DNA from: Demequina sp. TMPB413
GTDB lineage: Bacteria > Actinomycetota > Actinomycetes > Actinomycetales > Demequinaceae
DNA length: 64,000 bases
Direction: 5' to 3'
Assembly: GCF_020447105.2 (NCBI RefSeq)
Contig: NZ_CP096184.1
Span: 2,852,001 to 2,916,000, forward strand
Positions 17,673-28,514 of this stretch are shown one piece after another. Each line of letters starts with the position of its first letter. Position 1 is the first letter of the stretch. The notes under the pieces were generated by a model. The model had not been told where the DNA came from. It saw nothing but the letters and a program-made list of their open reading frames with translations, and ran no database searches. The translations under genes were made by a program, and so were the position numbers.

Positions 17673-19025
17673 ATGACGACAGAATCGACGAGCCCCCGCG
17701 CCACGGCAGGCCTGGGCGCCGACGACGGCAGCGCACCCGAGTTCACCGTCTTTGGCGGAGACTGGTCAGAGGCGGCCGAAGAGGCCACCCGCTTGGGCCA
17801 GCAGCGCCTGGTGTTCAACATGGGCCCGCAACACCCGTCCACGCACGGCGTGCTGCGCATCATGCTCGAGGTGGAGGGCGAGACCGTCACCGAATGCCGC
17901 GCGGGCATCGGCTACTTGCACACCGGCATCGAGAAGAACATGGAGTACAGGACGTGGACGCAGGGCGTCACGTTCTGCACCCGCATGGACTACGTGGCGT
18001 CCATGGCCAATGAGGCCGTCTACTGCTTGGGCGTCGAAAAGCTGCTGGGCATCACCGATGACATCCCCGAGCGCGCCAACGTGCTGCGCGTGCTCATGCA
18101 GGAACTCACCCGCATCGGCTCGCACCTGGTCGCGATCGGCACCGGCGGCAACGAGCTGGGCGCCACCACCGTCATGACCACCGGCTTCATCGGCCGTGAA
18201 GAGACCTTCAAGGTCATCGAGCACATCACGGGCCTGCGCACCAACAATGCGTACATTCGTCCTGGTGGCGTCGCGATTGACGCCCCAGAAGACTCGGTCG
18301 CGATGATTCGCGCGATGATCCCCAAGGTCAAGCAGCGCCTCGACGAGCTGGCCCTGTTGCAACTGGAGAACCCGATCTTCAAGGGACGCCTCAAGGGCGT
18401 CGCCAAGCTCGACCTTGCTGCCTGCATGGCGCTTGGCATCACGGGCCCCATTTTGCGTTCGGCAGGCCTTCCCTACGACCTGCGCAAGTCGGAGCCGTAC
18501 TCCGGGTACGAGACGTACGACTTCCAGGTGCCCACGTCCACCGATGGCGACGCCTACAGCCGCGTGGTGTTGCGCCTCGAGGAGTGCTACGAGTCGCTCA
18601 AGATCGTCGAGCAGTGTGCCGACCGCCTCGAGCAGTCCGAGGGTCAGCCCATCATGGTGGCCGACAAGAAGATCGCGTGGCCGGCGCAGTTGTCGATTGG
18701 CTCCGACGGGCAGGGCAACTCCTTCGAGCACATTCGCCACATCATGGGCGAGTCGATGGAGGCGCTCATCCACCACTTCAAGTTGGTCACTGAAGGCTTC
18801 AGCGTTCCCGCGGGCCAGGCCTACGCGGCGGTGGAGAACCCGAAGGGTCTGCTGGGCTGCCACGTTGTCTCGGACGGCGGCTCAAAGCCTTGGCGGGCGC
18901 ACTTCCGTGACCCCGGCTTCAATAATCTGCAGGCGTTGTCGATGCTCACTCAAGGCGGCCAAGTGGCCGACGTTGTGGTCGCGATCGCCACCATCGACAT
19001 GGTGTTGGGAGGCGTCGACAGATGA
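17673..19025 (+). CDS. nuoD: NADH-quinone oxidoreductase subunit D
   Basis: The 450-residue 49-kDa subunit shows the quinone-site motif [13 protein letters not shown] (about residues 50-62), followed by [12 protein letters not shown] and RMDYVASM. It derives from the NiFe-hydrogenase large subunit and forms the quinone cavity with NuoB. An N-terminal extension of about 45 residues is typical of actinobacteria. A GGAGGGCGAG Shine-Dalgarno lies in the 9-nt gap after nuoC. The stop overlaps the nuoE ATG. Confidence 0.97.
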   Translation: MTTESTSPRATAGLGADDGSAPEFTVFGGDWSEAAEEATRLGQQRLVFNMGPQHPSTHGVLRIMLEVEGETVTECRAGIGYLHTGIEKNMEYRTWTQGVTFCTRMDYVASMANEAVYCLGVEKLLGITDDIPERANVLRVLMQELTRIGSHLVAIGTGGNELGATTVMTTGFIGREETFKVIEHITGLRTNNAYIRPGGVAIDAPEDSVAMIRAMIPKVKQRLDELALLQLENPIFKGRLKGVAKLDLAACMALGITGPILRSAGLPYDLRKSEPYSGYETYDFQVPTSTDGDAYSRVVLRLEECYESLKIVEQCADRLEQSEGQPIMVADKKIAWPAQLSIGSDGQGNSFEHIRHIMGESMEALIHHFKLVTEGFSVPAGQAYAAVENPKGLLGCHVVSDGGSKPWRAHFRDPGFNNLQALSMLTQGGQVADVVVAIATIDMVLGGVDR

Positions 19026-19678
19026 CGTACGACGAGTCCACCGCAAAGCAACTGGCGAAGGACGCCGCCGAGATCATGGGCCGCTACCCCGTCAGGCGCT
19101 CGGCCCTGCTGCCACTGCTGCACTTGGTGCAGTCGGTGGACGGGTACGTGAGCCCCGATGGCATCCAGTTCTGCGCCGATCTGCTGGAGCTCAGTGCCGC
19201 AGAGGTCAGCGCGGTCGCCACGTTCTACTCCCAGTACAAGCGCCGGCCAAACGGCGAGTACCAGGTGGGCGTGTGCACCAACACCCTGTGCGCGGTGATG
19301 GGTGGCGACGAGATCTGGCGCAAGCTCTCCGAGCGAGTGGGCGTCGGGCACGACGAGACGACGGCTGACGGCAAGATCACGCTGGAGCGGCTTGAGTGCA
19401 ACGCGGGTTGTGACTACGCACCGGTGATGATGATCAACTGGGAGTTCTTCGACAACATGACCCCCGAGCGGGCGCTCGAGTTGGTGGACGACATTCTGGC
19501 TGGCAAAGACGTGGCGCCCACGCGCGGCGCCGACAAGGTGGTCACGTTCAAAGAGGTCTCGCGGGTGCTGGCCGGCTTTGAAGACGGCAGGGCCGACGAG
19601 GGTGTCTCCGCCGGAGCGTCGTCGTTGGCAGGAATTGACACTGCGAAGGAACAGGGCTGGAAGGGGCAGGACAAGTGA
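19022..19678 (+). CDS. nuoE: NADH-quinone oxidoreductase subunit E (2Fe-2S)
   Basis: A 218-residue thioredoxin-like ferredoxin subunit with ligands for cluster N1a in [10 protein letters not shown] and [11 protein letters not shown]. It belongs to the NADH-oxidising NuoEFG module. The C-terminal 50 residues after [15 protein letters not shown] are an extension of low complexity. It overlaps both nuoD (ATGA) and nuoF (GTGA). Confidence 0.96.
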   Translation: MTYDESTAKQLAKDAAEIMGRYPVRRSALLPLLHLVQSVDGYVSPDGIQFCADLLELSAAEVSAVATFYSQYKRRPNGEYQVGVCTNTLCAVMGGDEIWRKLSERVGVGHDETTADGKITLERLECNAGCDYAPVMMINWEFFDNMTPERALELVDDILAGKDVAPTRGADKVVTFKEVSRVLAGFEDGRADEGVSAGASSLAGIDTAKEQGWKGQDK

Positions 19679-20994
19679 CCGATCTGACCCCAGTCCTCAG
19701 TGCCACATGGGGCCTCGACCACTCGTGGAACTTCGACACGTATGCGGCCAACGGCGGCTATGAGGGAGCGACAAAGGCGCTCACCATGGACCAGGCCGAC
19801 ATCATTCAGGCGATCAAGGACTCCGGCCTGCGCGGCCGCGGCGGCGCTGGCTTCCCCACGGGGATGAAGTGGGGCTTCTTGCCTGCCCCAGACGGCGGAC
19901 CCCGCTACCTCGTGGTCAACGCCGACGAATCGGAGCCGGGGGCGTGCAAAGACGTTCCCACCATGATGGCGGCGCCTCATCAGCTGATCGAAGGCATCAT
20001 CATCACGGCTTTCGCGATCGGCTGCGATCACGCCTTCATTTACGTGCGCGGCGAGGTGGTTCACGTGTACCGCCGGCTCATGAAGGCAGTCGCCGAGGCC
20101 CGCGATAACGGTTGGCTCGGTACCAACATCAAGGGCACCGGCTTCAACCTGGAGATCACCGTCCACGCTGGCGCTGGCGCCTACATTTGCGGCGAAGAGA
20201 CCGCGCTGCTCGACTCGCTTGAGGGACGACGCGGGCAGCCGCGCCTCAAGCCGCCGTTCCCCGCCGTCGCAGGCCTCTATGCGAGGCCCACCGTGGTGAA
20301 CAACGTCGAGTCGATTTCGTCCGTGCCGCCCATCATCGCGAAGGGCGTCGACTGGTTCGCCTCGATGGGCACGGAAAAGTCGAAGGGCATGGGCCTGTTC
20401 TCCCTGTCGGGACACGTCAAGCGTCCTGGCCAATACGAGGCCCCGTTGGGAATCACCGCGCGCGAATTGCTGGAGATGGCCGGCGGGATGCGCGAGGGCC
20501 ACACCCTGAAGTTCTGGACTCCAGGCGGATCCTCGACCCCGATCTTCACTGAGGAACAGCTCGACACCCCGCTCGACTACGAGTCCGTGGGCGCCGCAGG
20601 CTCGATGCTGGGCACGCGCTCCCTGCAGATCTTCGATGAGACCACGTGCGTGGTGAGGGCCGTCGAGCGGTGGACCGAGTTCTACAAGCACGAGTCCTGC
20701 GGCAAGTGCACCCCGTGCCGCGAGGGCACCTACTGGCTCGAGCAGATCATGCGCAGGCTCGAGCACGGTCAGGGCACGATGGCCGACATTCAGCAACTTC
20801 TCGACACGTGCGATTCGATCGCCGGCCGCGCCTTCTGTGCTCTTGGCGATGCCGCGACGGCCCCCGTGATCAGCTCGGTCACCCTGTTCCGCGAGGAGTA
20901 CGAGCGGCACGTGACGGAGGGCGGATGCCCCTTCGACCACGCCGCATCGGCCCTGTTCGACTACGACACTGCAGCCGAGGAGGCCAACGCATGA
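19675..20994 (+). CDS. nuoF: NADH-quinone oxidoreductase subunit F (FMN and NADH binding)
   Basis: The 439-residue subunit takes hydride from NADH. Visible sites are the glycine-rich NADH/FMN loop GRGGAGFPTGMKWGF (about residues 53-67), the FMN loop AGAGAYICGEETALLDSLEG, and the N3 cluster ligands ESCGKCTPCREGTYW plus a downstream Cys in FCALGDAA. The GTG start overlaps nuoE and the stop overlaps nuoG. Confidence 0.97.
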   Translation: MTDLTPVLSATWGLDHSWNFDTYAANGGYEGATKALTMDQADIIQAIKDSGLRGRGGAGFPTGMKWGFLPAPDGGPRYLVVNADESEPGACKDVPTMMAAPHQLIEGIIITAFAIGCDHAFIYVRGEVVHVYRRLMKAVAEARDNGWLGTNIKGTGFNLEITVHAGAGAYICGEETALLDSLEGRRGQPRLKPPFPAVAGLYARPTVVNNVESISSVPPIIAKGVDWFASMGTEKSKGMGLFSLSGHVKRPGQYEAPLGITARELLEMAGGMREGHTLKFWTPGGSSTPIFTEEQLDTPLDYESVGAAGSMLGTRSLQIFDETTCVVRAVERWTEFYKHESCGKCTPCREGTYWLEQIMRRLEHGQGTMADIQQLLDTCDSIAGRAFCALGDAATAPVISSVTLFREEYERHVTEGGCPFDHAASALFDYDTAAEEANA

Positions 20995-23510
20995 GCGAGA
21001 CCGCGGACAAGGCTCCCGTCGCGACTGACGTGGTGACCGTCACGATCGACGGCATCGAGACCCAGGTGGAGAAGGGCACGCTCATCATCCGTGCCGCCGA
21101 GCAGGTGGGCATCGAGATCCCACGGTTCTGCGACCACCCAGCGCTCAAGCCGGCCGGGGCCTGTCGCCAGTGTCTCGTTGACGTGGCCAGCCCTGGGCCC
21201 GACGGAAACCTTCGCGCCTTCCCCAAGCCGCAAGCGTCGTGCACCATGCCGGTCACCGACGGCATGGTGGTCAACACGCAGAACACCTCGGACGAGGCGG
21301 AGCGTGCCCAGAAAGGCGTGATGGAGCTGCTGCTCATCAACCACCCGCTGGATTGTCCCGTGTGCGACAAGGGCGGCGAGTGCCCTTTGCAGAATCAGGC
21401 GATGACGCACGGTCGCGGGGAGTCCCGCTTTGTGGACGTCAAGCGCGTCTTCGAGAAGCCGCTGTCGCTCAGCAGTGAGATTCTGCTCGACCGTGAGCGC
21501 TGCATCCTGTGCCAGCGGTGCACCCGCTTCTCTCAAGAGATCGCAGGGGATCCGTTCATCGATCTGCAGAACCGCGGCGCGATGCAGCAGATCGGCACGT
21601 TCAATGAGGACGTGCTCGAGTTCGATGGGTACGGCCCTGTGGGCGTCGCGGCCGAGGACGAGTCTGGTGGGGCGTTCAGCTCCTACTACTCGGGCAACAC
21701 GATCCAGATTTGCCCGGTTGGCGCGCTCACGAGCGCGTCCTACCGCTTCCGTTCGCGTCCCTTCGACCTGGTGTCCAGCCCAGGCATCTCCGAGCACGAC
21801 AGCTCAGGGAGCGCGATTCGCACCGACCACAGGCGTGGCAAGATTCTGCGGCGCTTGGCGGATGACGACCCGGTGGTCAACGAGTACTGGATCACCGACA
21901 AGGACCGCTTCGCGTTTACCTGGCAGAACCAGTCCGACCGCCTCACCCAGCCGCTCATCCGCAAGGATGGAGTGCTTGTCGAGTCCTCGTGGCCAGAGGC
22001 GCTTGCCGCGGCGGCGGCGGGACTGAATGCCGCCATCGGCAAGTCGGGCGATGCGCGTGCCGACAAGAAGGCTAAGGGTGTTGGCGTGCTGCCCGGCGGT
22101 CGCGTCACGATGGAAGACGCCTACGCGTACAGCAAGTTCACCCGACTGGTGCTCGACACCAACGACATCGACGCGCGCACCAGGGTGGCCTCCGACGAGG
22201 AGCAGGCCTTCCTCGGTTCCACGGTCGCGGGCACCGGCATCGGCGTGACGTTCGCCGAACTGGAGAACGCGCCGACGGTGCTGCTCGTGGGCTTCGAGCC
22301 TGAGGACGAGGGCGGCGTGGTGTTCCTGCGCCTCAAGAAGTCCGTGGGTCGCCAGAAGGTCATCACCGTCGCGTCTCATCTGAGTAAGGGCGCCGAGAAG
22401 CTCGGCGCCACCCTCCTGCCTGCGGTCCCTGGATTTGAGGGCACCGTCGTCGCTTCACTGAAGGGCGCCAAGCAGGCCTATAAGGACCTGAAGGAGCCAG
22501 GCTCCGTCATCGTGGTGGGGGAGCGTGCGGCTGCGTCGCCTGGCACCCTCACGGCCGTGGCTGCGCTCGCGAAGCGTGCGGGCGCAAAGGTGGCCTGGAT
22601 CCCTCGCCGAGCGGGCGAGCGCGGAGCTGTCGAGGCCGGCGCGCTACCAGGCCTCCTGCCCGGTGGTCGCGATGTGACCGCCACGGCAGGGCGGGACTCC
22701 GTCGCCCAGGTGTGGGCGGCGTCGTCCCTTCCCCACGCCAAGGGTCGCGACGCCGATGCCATGATCGCTGCGGCGTCGGCCAAGGCGCTCGATGCACTGG
22801 TGATTGGCGGTGTGGACGACACCGACCTGACCGAGGATCTGCTCAAGGCGATCAAGACCGCCAAGTTCACGGTGAGCCTGGAGGTGCGGCGCACCGCGGT
22901 GGCCGAGGCGGCAGACGTGGTATTGCCGGTCGCGCCCACCAGCGAGAAGTCGGGCACGTTTGTCAACTGGGAGGGCCGCTTGCGTTCCTTCGGCACCGCG
23001 ATTCGCACCGATGCCATGTCGGATCACCGTGTGCTCGACCTGCTGGCGCGTCAGATGGGCGTCACGCTCGGGACAGGGACGGTTGACGCCGTCAATGCCG
23101 AGCTTGCCGCGCTTGCCTCGGCGCCAGACGGGGAGCGCCCGGCGGCTCCCGCCGAGCCGGCCCCCGTCGCGCCCAAGAAGTCAGCGAGCGTTGACGGTGA
23201 ACTCGTCCTGTCGACCTGGCACCAGTTGGTCGACGAAGGCTCACTCCAAGACGGCGAGCCCTACCTCGCGGGCACCGGTCGCCTTGCCGTGGCCCGAGTG
23301 TCCCCCGCCACCGCCAAGCGCCTGGGTCTCCACGGCGTCGTCACCGTGACGGGCAAGCGCCGCGGCGCGATCGATGTGCCCCTCGCGGTGACACCTGGCA
23401 TGGTGGACAACGTGGTGTGGTTGCCCACCAAGTCGCCGGGATCGTGGGTGGCTCAGCAGTTGGGCGTGCACCCTGGCGAAACCGTGGTGGTGAAGGGAAT
23501 GGCCTCATGA
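20991..23510 (+). CDS. nuoG: NADH-quinone oxidoreductase subunit G
   Basis: The 839-residue subunit carries several iron-sulfur clusters. The 2Fe-2S ferredoxin domain has CDHPALKPAGACRQC, followed by CPVCDKGGECPLQ, the 4Fe-4S ligands CILCQRCTRF and the distal QICPVGALTS. The remaining two thirds form a degenerate molybdopterin-oxidoreductase domain. The Ala/Pro/Lys-rich linker at about residues 705-730 is unremarkable. The ATG at 20991 is chosen because it overlaps the nuoF stop (ATGA); upstream in-frame sequence belongs to nuoF. Confidence 0.96.
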   Translation: MSETADKAPVATDVVTVTIDGIETQVEKGTLIIRAAEQVGIEIPRFCDHPALKPAGACRQCLVDVASPGPDGNLRAFPKPQASCTMPVTDGMVVNTQNTSDEAERAQKGVMELLLINHPLDCPVCDKGGECPLQNQAMTHGRGESRFVDVKRVFEKPLSLSSEILLDRERCILCQRCTRFSQEIAGDPFIDLQNRGAMQQIGTFNEDVLEFDGYGPVGVAAEDESGGAFSSYYSGNTIQICPVGALTSASYRFRSRPFDLVSSPGISEHDSSGSAIRTDHRRGKILRRLADDDPVVNEYWITDKDRFAFTWQNQSDRLTQPLIRKDGVLVESSWPEALAAAAAGLNAAIGKSGDARADKKAKGVGVLPGGRVTMEDAYAYSKFTRLVLDTNDIDARTRVASDEEQAFLGSTVAGTGIGVTFAELENAPTVLLVGFEPEDEGGVVFLRLKKSVGRQKVITVASHLSKGAEKLGATLLPAVPGFEGTVVASLKGAKQAYKDLKEPGSVIVVGERAAASPGTLTAVAALAKRAGAKVAWIPRRAGERGAVEAGALPGLLPGGRDVTATAGRDSVAQVWAASSLPHAKGRDADAMIAAASAKALDALVIGGVDDTDLTEDLLKAIKTAKFTVSLEVRRTAVAEAADVVLPVAPTSEKSGTFVNWEGRLRSFGTAIRTDAMSDHRVLDLLARQMGVTLGTGTVDAVNAELAALASAPDGERPAAPAEPAPVAPKKSASVDGELVLSTWHQLVDEGSLQDGEPYLAGTGRLAVARVSPATAKRLGLHGVVTVTGKRRGAIDVPLAVTPGMVDNVVWLPTKSPGSWVAQQLGVHPGETVVVKGMAS

Positions 23511-24841
23511 TGACCGTGCTGCCGATGGCCATCGACCAGAACACGTTGGCTGGAGACTCGATCTGGGTCACCATCATCAAGGCCGTCTTGATCCTCGTCT
23601 TCCTCTTGACGTCGGTGTTGTTCGCCGTGTGGTTCGAGCGGCGCGTGATTGGCCGACTCCAGGAGCGCCCAGGCCCCAACCGGCATGGCCCCTTCGGCCT
23701 GTTCCAGTCCGTCATGGACGCCATGAAGCTGCTGATGAAGGAAGACATCACGGTCAGGGCTTCCGAGAAGCTCATCTACATCGCGGCACCCATGATCTCG
23801 GTGTTCGCCGCGCTGCTGATCTTCGCGGTGATTCCCTTTGGACCAGAGACGCGCATCCCCTTCACCGACGAGGTGACGCCGCTCCAGCTCACCGACTTCC
23901 CGGTGGCGGTGCTGTACATCCTGGCCTGTGCCGCGCTCGGCGTGTACGGCATCGTGCTGGGAGGCTGGGCCTCCGGCTCCACGTACCCGCTCATGGGCGC
24001 CGTGCGCTCCACCGCTCAGGTGATCTCCTACGAGCTCGCGATGGGCCTGTCGCTCGTCACGGTGTTCATGTTCTCCGGTGCGATGAGCACTCAAGAGATC
24101 GTGGCCGCTCAAGAAGACGTGTGGTGGGCGCTGCCGCTCCTGCCCGCGTTCGTGATCTACCTCATCTCGATGGTGGGCGAGACCAACCGCTTGCCTTTCG
24201 ACCTTCCAGAGGCCGAGGGTGAACTGGTCGCAGGCTTCATGACGGAGTACTCGTCGATGAAGTTCGCGTGGTTCTTCTTGGCCGAGTACATGAACATGAT
24301 CAACGTCTCCGCCGTCGCCGCAACCCTCTTCCTTGGCGGCTGGCGGCCGCTGTGGTGGCACGAGTGGCCCGGTTACTACATGCTCAGCAACGGCATCTTC
24401 CCGCCCCTGTGGCTGATCATCAAGATCTGGCTGCTGATGTTCCTCTTTGTGTGGATCCGCGGTTCCGTACTCCGGTTCCGCTACGAACAGTTCATGCGCT
24501 TCGGCTGGAAGGTGCTCATCCCCGTCGCCCTCAGCTGGGTGGTCCTGTCCGGTGTGGGCATGGTGCTCCTGCCTCACTTCAACAGGAACACCTCGTACTT
24601 TGTGATGTTCGCACCGATCATCGCGTTGCTGTTGGCGTGGGTCGTGTTCTCGCTTGTGGCAGATTCCAAGGCGATGAAGCGCGAGGAGCAAGAGGCCGCG
24701 CGCAGGGAGAAGTTCGAGACAGACGAGTTCGACGCCTTTGCCGGCGGCTACCCCGTCCCGCCACTTCCAGGCCAGAAGCTGCCGCCGTCCCCGCGGTCCG
24801 GCCGCACCGTCGACGCTGTTAAGGAGGCACAGGGTGACTGA
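23507..24841 (+). CDS. nuoH: NADH-quinone oxidoreductase subunit H
   Basis: This 444-residue membrane subunit has eight or nine hydrophobic helices and the conserved quinone-tunnel loops [19 protein letters not shown] (about residues 42-60) and [21 protein letters not shown]. It joins the membrane arm to the peripheral arm. The ATG at 23507 overlaps the nuoG stop, and a second Met follows directly. A hydrophilic C-terminal tail of about 50 residues is an actinobacterial feature. Confidence 0.96.
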   Translation: MMTVLPMAIDQNTLAGDSIWVTIIKAVLILVFLLTSVLFAVWFERRVIGRLQERPGPNRHGPFGLFQSVMDAMKLLMKEDITVRASEKLIYIAAPMISVFAALLIFAVIPFGPETRIPFTDEVTPLQLTDFPVAVLYILACAALGVYGIVLGGWASGSTYPLMGAVRSTAQVISYELAMGLSLVTVFMFSGAMSTQEIVAAQEDVWWALPLLPAFVIYLISMVGETNRLPFDLPEAEGELVAGFMTEYSSMKFAWFFLAEYMNMINVSAVAATLFLGGWRPLWWHEWPGYYMLSNGIFPPLWLIIKIWLLMFLFVWIRGSVLRFRYEQFMRFGWKVLIPVALSWVVLSGVGMVLLPHFNRNTSYFVMFAPIIALLLAWVVFSLVADSKAMKREEQEAARREKFETDEFDAFAGGYPVPPLPGQKLPPSPRSGRTVDAVKEAQGD

Positions 24842-25586
24842 CCACCACGACGAAACCCCACAGGCCTTTACGTCCAACCTGCCCCAACCGGGCGGGATCG
24901 CTGGGGCATTGTTGCCGGTCGCAGGCTTTGGCGTCACGCTGCGCAATTTCTTCCGGCCCACCGTGACGGAGCAGTACCCCACCACTCCGGCAAACATCCA
25001 GCCGCGCTATCACGGCAGGCACCAACTCAACCGCTATCCAGACGGCCTCGAGAAGTGCATCGGTTGCGAGTTGTGTGCATGGGCGTGCCCGGCAGACGCC
25101 ATCTACGTCGAGGCGGATTCGAACACGCCTGACGCGCAGTTCAGTCCAGGTGAGCGGTACGGCAAGGTCTACCAAATCAACTACCTGCGCTGCATCTTCT
25201 GCGGACTGTGCATCGAGGCCTGCCCCACCAGGGCGCTCACCATGACCAACGAGATCGAGTTGGCCGGGCCTACCCGCGAGGGACTCATTTACGAGAAGCA
25301 GGACCTCCTGGCACCCATGGAGGAGGGCATGCTTGCGGCGCCTCACCCCATGGTCGAGGGCACCACCGACACCCACTACTACACGGGAGATGTGCTGCGC
25401 ACCACGCCAGAGCAGGAGGCCTGGGTGAGGGCGTACCGTCCCGACGACCCGACGCTTCCTGAGAACGTGGCAAGCCGAGGCGACGCCGACGCTGCGGCGG
25501 CCGACGAGGCGACGCGCCCGCGTGCGACCCCGTCGCCCGCTGACGACGAGGTGGGCCTCAGCGGACCGAGGGGAAGGCAACACTGA
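24834..25586 (+). CDS. nuoI: NADH-quinone oxidoreductase subunit I (two 4Fe-4S clusters)
   Basis: A 250-residue ferredoxin-type subunit with two complete CxxCxxCxxxCP motifs, [15 protein letters not shown] and [15 protein letters not shown], binding clusters N6a and N6b. The GTG at 24834 is chosen because an AAGGAGG Shine-Dalgarno (24821-24827) precedes it; the gene then overlaps nuoH by 8 nt. The C-terminal 70 residues after the ferredoxin core are an Ala/Asp-rich extension. The stop overlaps the nuoJ ATG by one base (TGATG). Confidence 0.96.
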   Translation: MTDHHDETPQAFTSNLPQPGGIAGALLPVAGFGVTLRNFFRPTVTEQYPTTPANIQPRYHGRHQLNRYPDGLEKCIGCELCAWACPADAIYVEADSNTPDAQFSPGERYGKVYQINYLRCIFCGLCIEACPTRALTMTNEIELAGPTREGLIYEKQDLLAPMEEGMLAAPHPMVEGTTDTHYYTGDVLRTTPEQEAWVRAYRPDDPTLPENVASRGDADAAAADEATRPRATPSPADDEVGLSGPRGRQH

Positions 25587-26335
25587 TGATCTCTCCCGTC
25601 CTGTTCTGGGTGGTGGCCTTCATCACCGTCATCCCCGCGCTCGCCTTGCTGTTTGCACGCAAGTCAGTGCACGTGGCGATGGCGGTCGTGCTCGTCATGG
25701 TCGGCCTCGCCGTGTCCTACGTCGCGCTCGCCGCGCCGTTCCTCGGGGTGGTGCAGATCGTCGTCTACACGGGCGCCGTCATGATGCTGTTCCTGTTCAC
25801 CCTCATGCTCGTGGGCGTTGACAGTAGAGAGAGCCTCAAGGAGACCATCACTGGTCAGCGGTGGATCGCCCTCGGGCTTGCTCTTGGCCTTGGTGCCCTG
25901 CTCATCAGCGTGGTGAGCAGGCTGACGTTCCCCGTGGCGAAGAACCCCACGGTGGGCGAGCCTGTCGAGGTGGCCAGCTGGCTGTTCGGCGACTACGTGT
26001 TGGTGGTGGAGGTGCTGGGCTTCTTGCTCATCACGTCGGCGGTGGGCGCCTTGGTCCTCACCCACGTGCCGCGCCTCTTCCCCAAGCGCACTCAAGCCGA
26101 GATCCAGGCGGCCAGGGTCGCTGCTGGTGCCGATCCCGTCAACAAGGCGTTCCCCGGTGTCTATGCCCGTCACAATGCGCTCGACGCGCCGGCGCTCGGC
26201 CCCGACGGCGCTCCGCTCGAGGATTCCGTCTCACGCGTGCTGAAGGCCCGCAGCCAGACCATCGATGGCTCCGAGTTCAAGGATGACAACGAGGCTCGCA
26301 GACGCGAGTTGGGTGCCAAGGAGGACGACGCGTGA
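25586..26335 (+). CDS. nuoJ: NADH-quinone oxidoreductase subunit J
   Basis: The 249-residue membrane subunit has five hydrophobic helices within the first 165 residues, including the conserved [20 protein letters not shown] (residues about 53-72) where the pi-bulge helix of complex I lies. A hydrophilic C-terminal tail of about 80 residues follows. It overlaps nuoI by one base and nuoK by 4 nt (GTGA). Confidence 0.95.
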   Translation: MISPVLFWVVAFITVIPALALLFARKSVHVAMAVVLVMVGLAVSYVALAAPFLGVVQIVVYTGAVMMLFLFTLMLVGVDSRESLKETITGQRWIALGLALGLGALLISVVSRLTFPVAKNPTVGEPVEVASWLFGDYVLVVEVLGFLLITSAVGALVLTHVPRLFPKRTQAEIQAARVAAGADPVNKAFPGVYARHNALDAPALGPDGAPLEDSVSRVLKARSQTIDGSEFKDDNEARRRELGAKEDDA

Positions 26336-26631
26336 GTCCCGTCAACTTTGTCTACCTGGCGTCGGTGCTGTTCGCCATTGGCGCCGCGGCCGTACTGCTG
26401 CGCCGCAACGCCATCATCGCGTTCATGGGCGTCGAGCTCATGCTCAACGCCGCGAACCTGACCCTCGTGGCGTTCTCGCGCATGATCGGCGAGGTCAATG
26501 GCCAGATCATGGCGTTCTTTGTCATGGTGGTCGCCGCCGCAGAGGTGGTGGTGGGACTCGCCATCATCATCGCGGTGTTCCGCGCACGTCAGGGCATCTC
26601 GCTCGATGAACCGTCTGAGCTGAAGGGTTAA
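26332..26631 (+). CDS. nuoK: NADH-quinone oxidoreductase subunit K
   Basis: A 99-residue subunit with three transmembrane helices. The buried glutamates of the proton channel are in [13 protein letters not shown] and [13 protein letters not shown], as in MrpC/NuoK proteins. The GTG start overlaps nuoJ. The stop is 2 nt from the nuoL ATG. Confidence 0.96.
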   Translation: MSPVNFVYLASVLFAIGAAAVLLRRNAIIAFMGVELMLNAANLTLVAFSRMIGEVNGQIMAFFVMVVAAAEVVVGLAIIIAVFRARQGISLDEPSELKG

Positions 26632-26633
26632 CG

Positions 26634-28511
26634 ATGCTGTCCGTCACCTGGCTGCTCATTGCGGTCCCGCTTGCGAGTTTCTTTGTGCTCATGCTCGCCG
26701 GCCGTCGCGCCGACGCGTGGGGCCACTGGCTCGGCGTCGCCGCCTCGTCCGCCACCGCCGTGATCGGCATCGGCGCGTTCTTCCAGATGCTGGGCAGGGA
26801 CGCAGAGGCGCGCTCCGAATCGGTGCACCTGTTCACCTGGCTGTCGGGAAGTGACCTGCACCTCGACGCAGGGTTGCTGGTCGACCAGCTGTCGCTCACG
26901 TTCGTCATGCTCGTCACGGTGGTGGGCACGCTCATTCACGTGTACTCCGTGGCGTACATGGAGCATGACCCGAACCGCCGCATGTTCTTCGCGTACCTCA
27001 ACCTGTTCATCGCGGCGATGCTGCTGCTGGTGCTCGCGGACTCCTACCTGCTGCTGTTTGTGGGCTGGGAGGGCGTGGGTCTCGCGTCCTACTTGCTGAT
27101 CGGCTTCTGGAACCACAAGAACGAATACGCGACCGCCGCCAACAAGGCGTTCGTGGTCAACCGCGTCGGCGATGTTGGCCTCATCATTGCGATGGGTCTG
27201 ATGTTCGCCCACTTCGGCTCACTGAACTTTGCGGACGTGCTGGGCAGCGTGGACCAGGTGTCCACGCCGGTGCTCACCGCCATCGGCCTCACCCTGCTGC
27301 TCGCCGCGACAGGCAAGTCGGCGCAGTTCCCGCTGCAGTCATGGCTCGGCGACGCGATGGCAGGCCCCACGCCAGTGTCGGCCCTCATCCACGCCGCCAC
27401 CATGGTGACCGCTGGCGTGTACCTCATCGTCCGCTCCGGCGCGATCTACGAAGCCGCCGACGACGCCCGCGTGGTGGTCGCCATCGTCGGCGCCGTCACG
27501 CTCATCATGGGTGCGATTATCGGTAGCGCCAAGGACGACATCAAGAAGGCGCTCGCCGCCTCGACGATGTCCCAGATCGGCTACATGATGCTGGCGGCGG
27601 GACTCGGCCCTGTCGGCTACGTCTTCGCCATCTTCCACCTGGTCACGCACGGCTTCTTCAAGGCTGGCATGTTCCTGGGTGCAGGCTCCGTGATGCACGG
27701 CATGAACGACCAGACGGACATGCGTCGCTTCGGCGCGCTGCGCACCGCCATGGTCACCACGTGGATCACGTTCGGGCTTGGCTGGCTCGCGATCCTTGGC
27801 GTGCCGCCGTTCTCCGGCTTCTGGTCGAAGGACAAGATCATCGAGTCCGCGTTCGTGGGAGAGGGCTGGCAGCCGTGGGTGTTCGGCCTCACCGCGCTGA
27901 TCGGCGCAGGCATGACGGCGTTCTACATGTCGCGACTGTTCTTCATGACGTTCCACGGCAAGGCCAGGTGGACGGATGATCAGCACCCCCACGAGTCCTC
28001 ACTCCTGATGACGGTGCCCATGATCGTGCTCGCGGCGGGCTCCGCCTTCCTTGGCCTGTTCCTTGCCGTCGGCAATCGGTTCCAGCACTGGCTCGAGCCG
28101 GTGACGGGCGCGCACGGAGAGCACCACCCGGTGCTGTCAGTGCCCGTGATCACCACGCTCACGCTGCTGCTGGTCGCCGCTGGCGCGGCGCTCGCGTACT
28201 GGATCTACTGGCGTCACGACGTGCCCACGGAGGCCCCGCCGCCATCGCTCGGCGTCCTGGCCGCGCGCAACGACCTCTTCCAAGACTCCGTGAACAGGGC
28301 CGTGTTCCAGATCCCTGGAACCCACCTCACGCGGACCCTCGTCTACGCCGATGCCGCACTCGTGGACGGCGCCGTCAACAAGCAGGCCACCGGCGTCGCC
28401 GCCTTTGGCGAGGCAAGCAGACGCTTCCAGTCAGGAAAGGTGCGCTCCTACGCGATGCTCATGCTGCTCGGATTCCTGGTACTCGCCAGCATCATCGTGG
28501 TGGGGGGATAA
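26634..28511 (+). CDS. nuoL: NADH-quinone oxidoreductase subunit L (proton pump)
   Basis: The 625-residue antiporter-like subunit has some 15-16 hydrophobic helices. Family-typical stretches include [15 protein letters not shown], the Lys-containing channel region [32 protein letters not shown], and the C-terminal lateral helix. It is the most distal proton-translocating subunit. It is followed after 3 nt by nuoM. Confidence 0.96.
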   Translation: MLSVTWLLIAVPLASFFVLMLAGRRADAWGHWLGVAASSATAVIGIGAFFQMLGRDAEARSESVHLFTWLSGSDLHLDAGLLVDQLSLTFVMLVTVVGTLIHVYSVAYMEHDPNRRMFFAYLNLFIAAMLLLVLADSYLLLFVGWEGVGLASYLLIGFWNHKNEYATAANKAFVVNRVGDVGLIIAMGLMFAHFGSLNFADVLGSVDQVSTPVLTAIGLTLLLAATGKSAQFPLQSWLGDAMAGPTPVSALIHAATMVTAGVYLIVRSGAIYEAADDARVVVAIVGAVTLIMGAIIGSAKDDIKKALAASTMSQIGYMMLAAGLGPVGYVFAIFHLVTHGFFKAGMFLGAGSVMHGMNDQTDMRRFGALRTAMVTTWITFGLGWLAILGVPPFSGFWSKDKIIESAFVGEGWQPWVFGLTALIGAGMTAFYMSRLFFMTFHGKARWTDDQHPHESSLLMTVPMIVLAAGSAFLGLFLAVGNRFQHWLEPVTGAHGEHHPVLSVPVITTLTLLLVAAGAALAYWIYWRHDVPTEAPPPSLGVLAARNDLFQDSVNRAVFQIPGTHLTRTLVYADAALVDGAVNKQATGVAAFGEASRRFQSGKVRSYAMLMLLGFLVLASIIVVGG

Positions 28512-28514
28512 CTC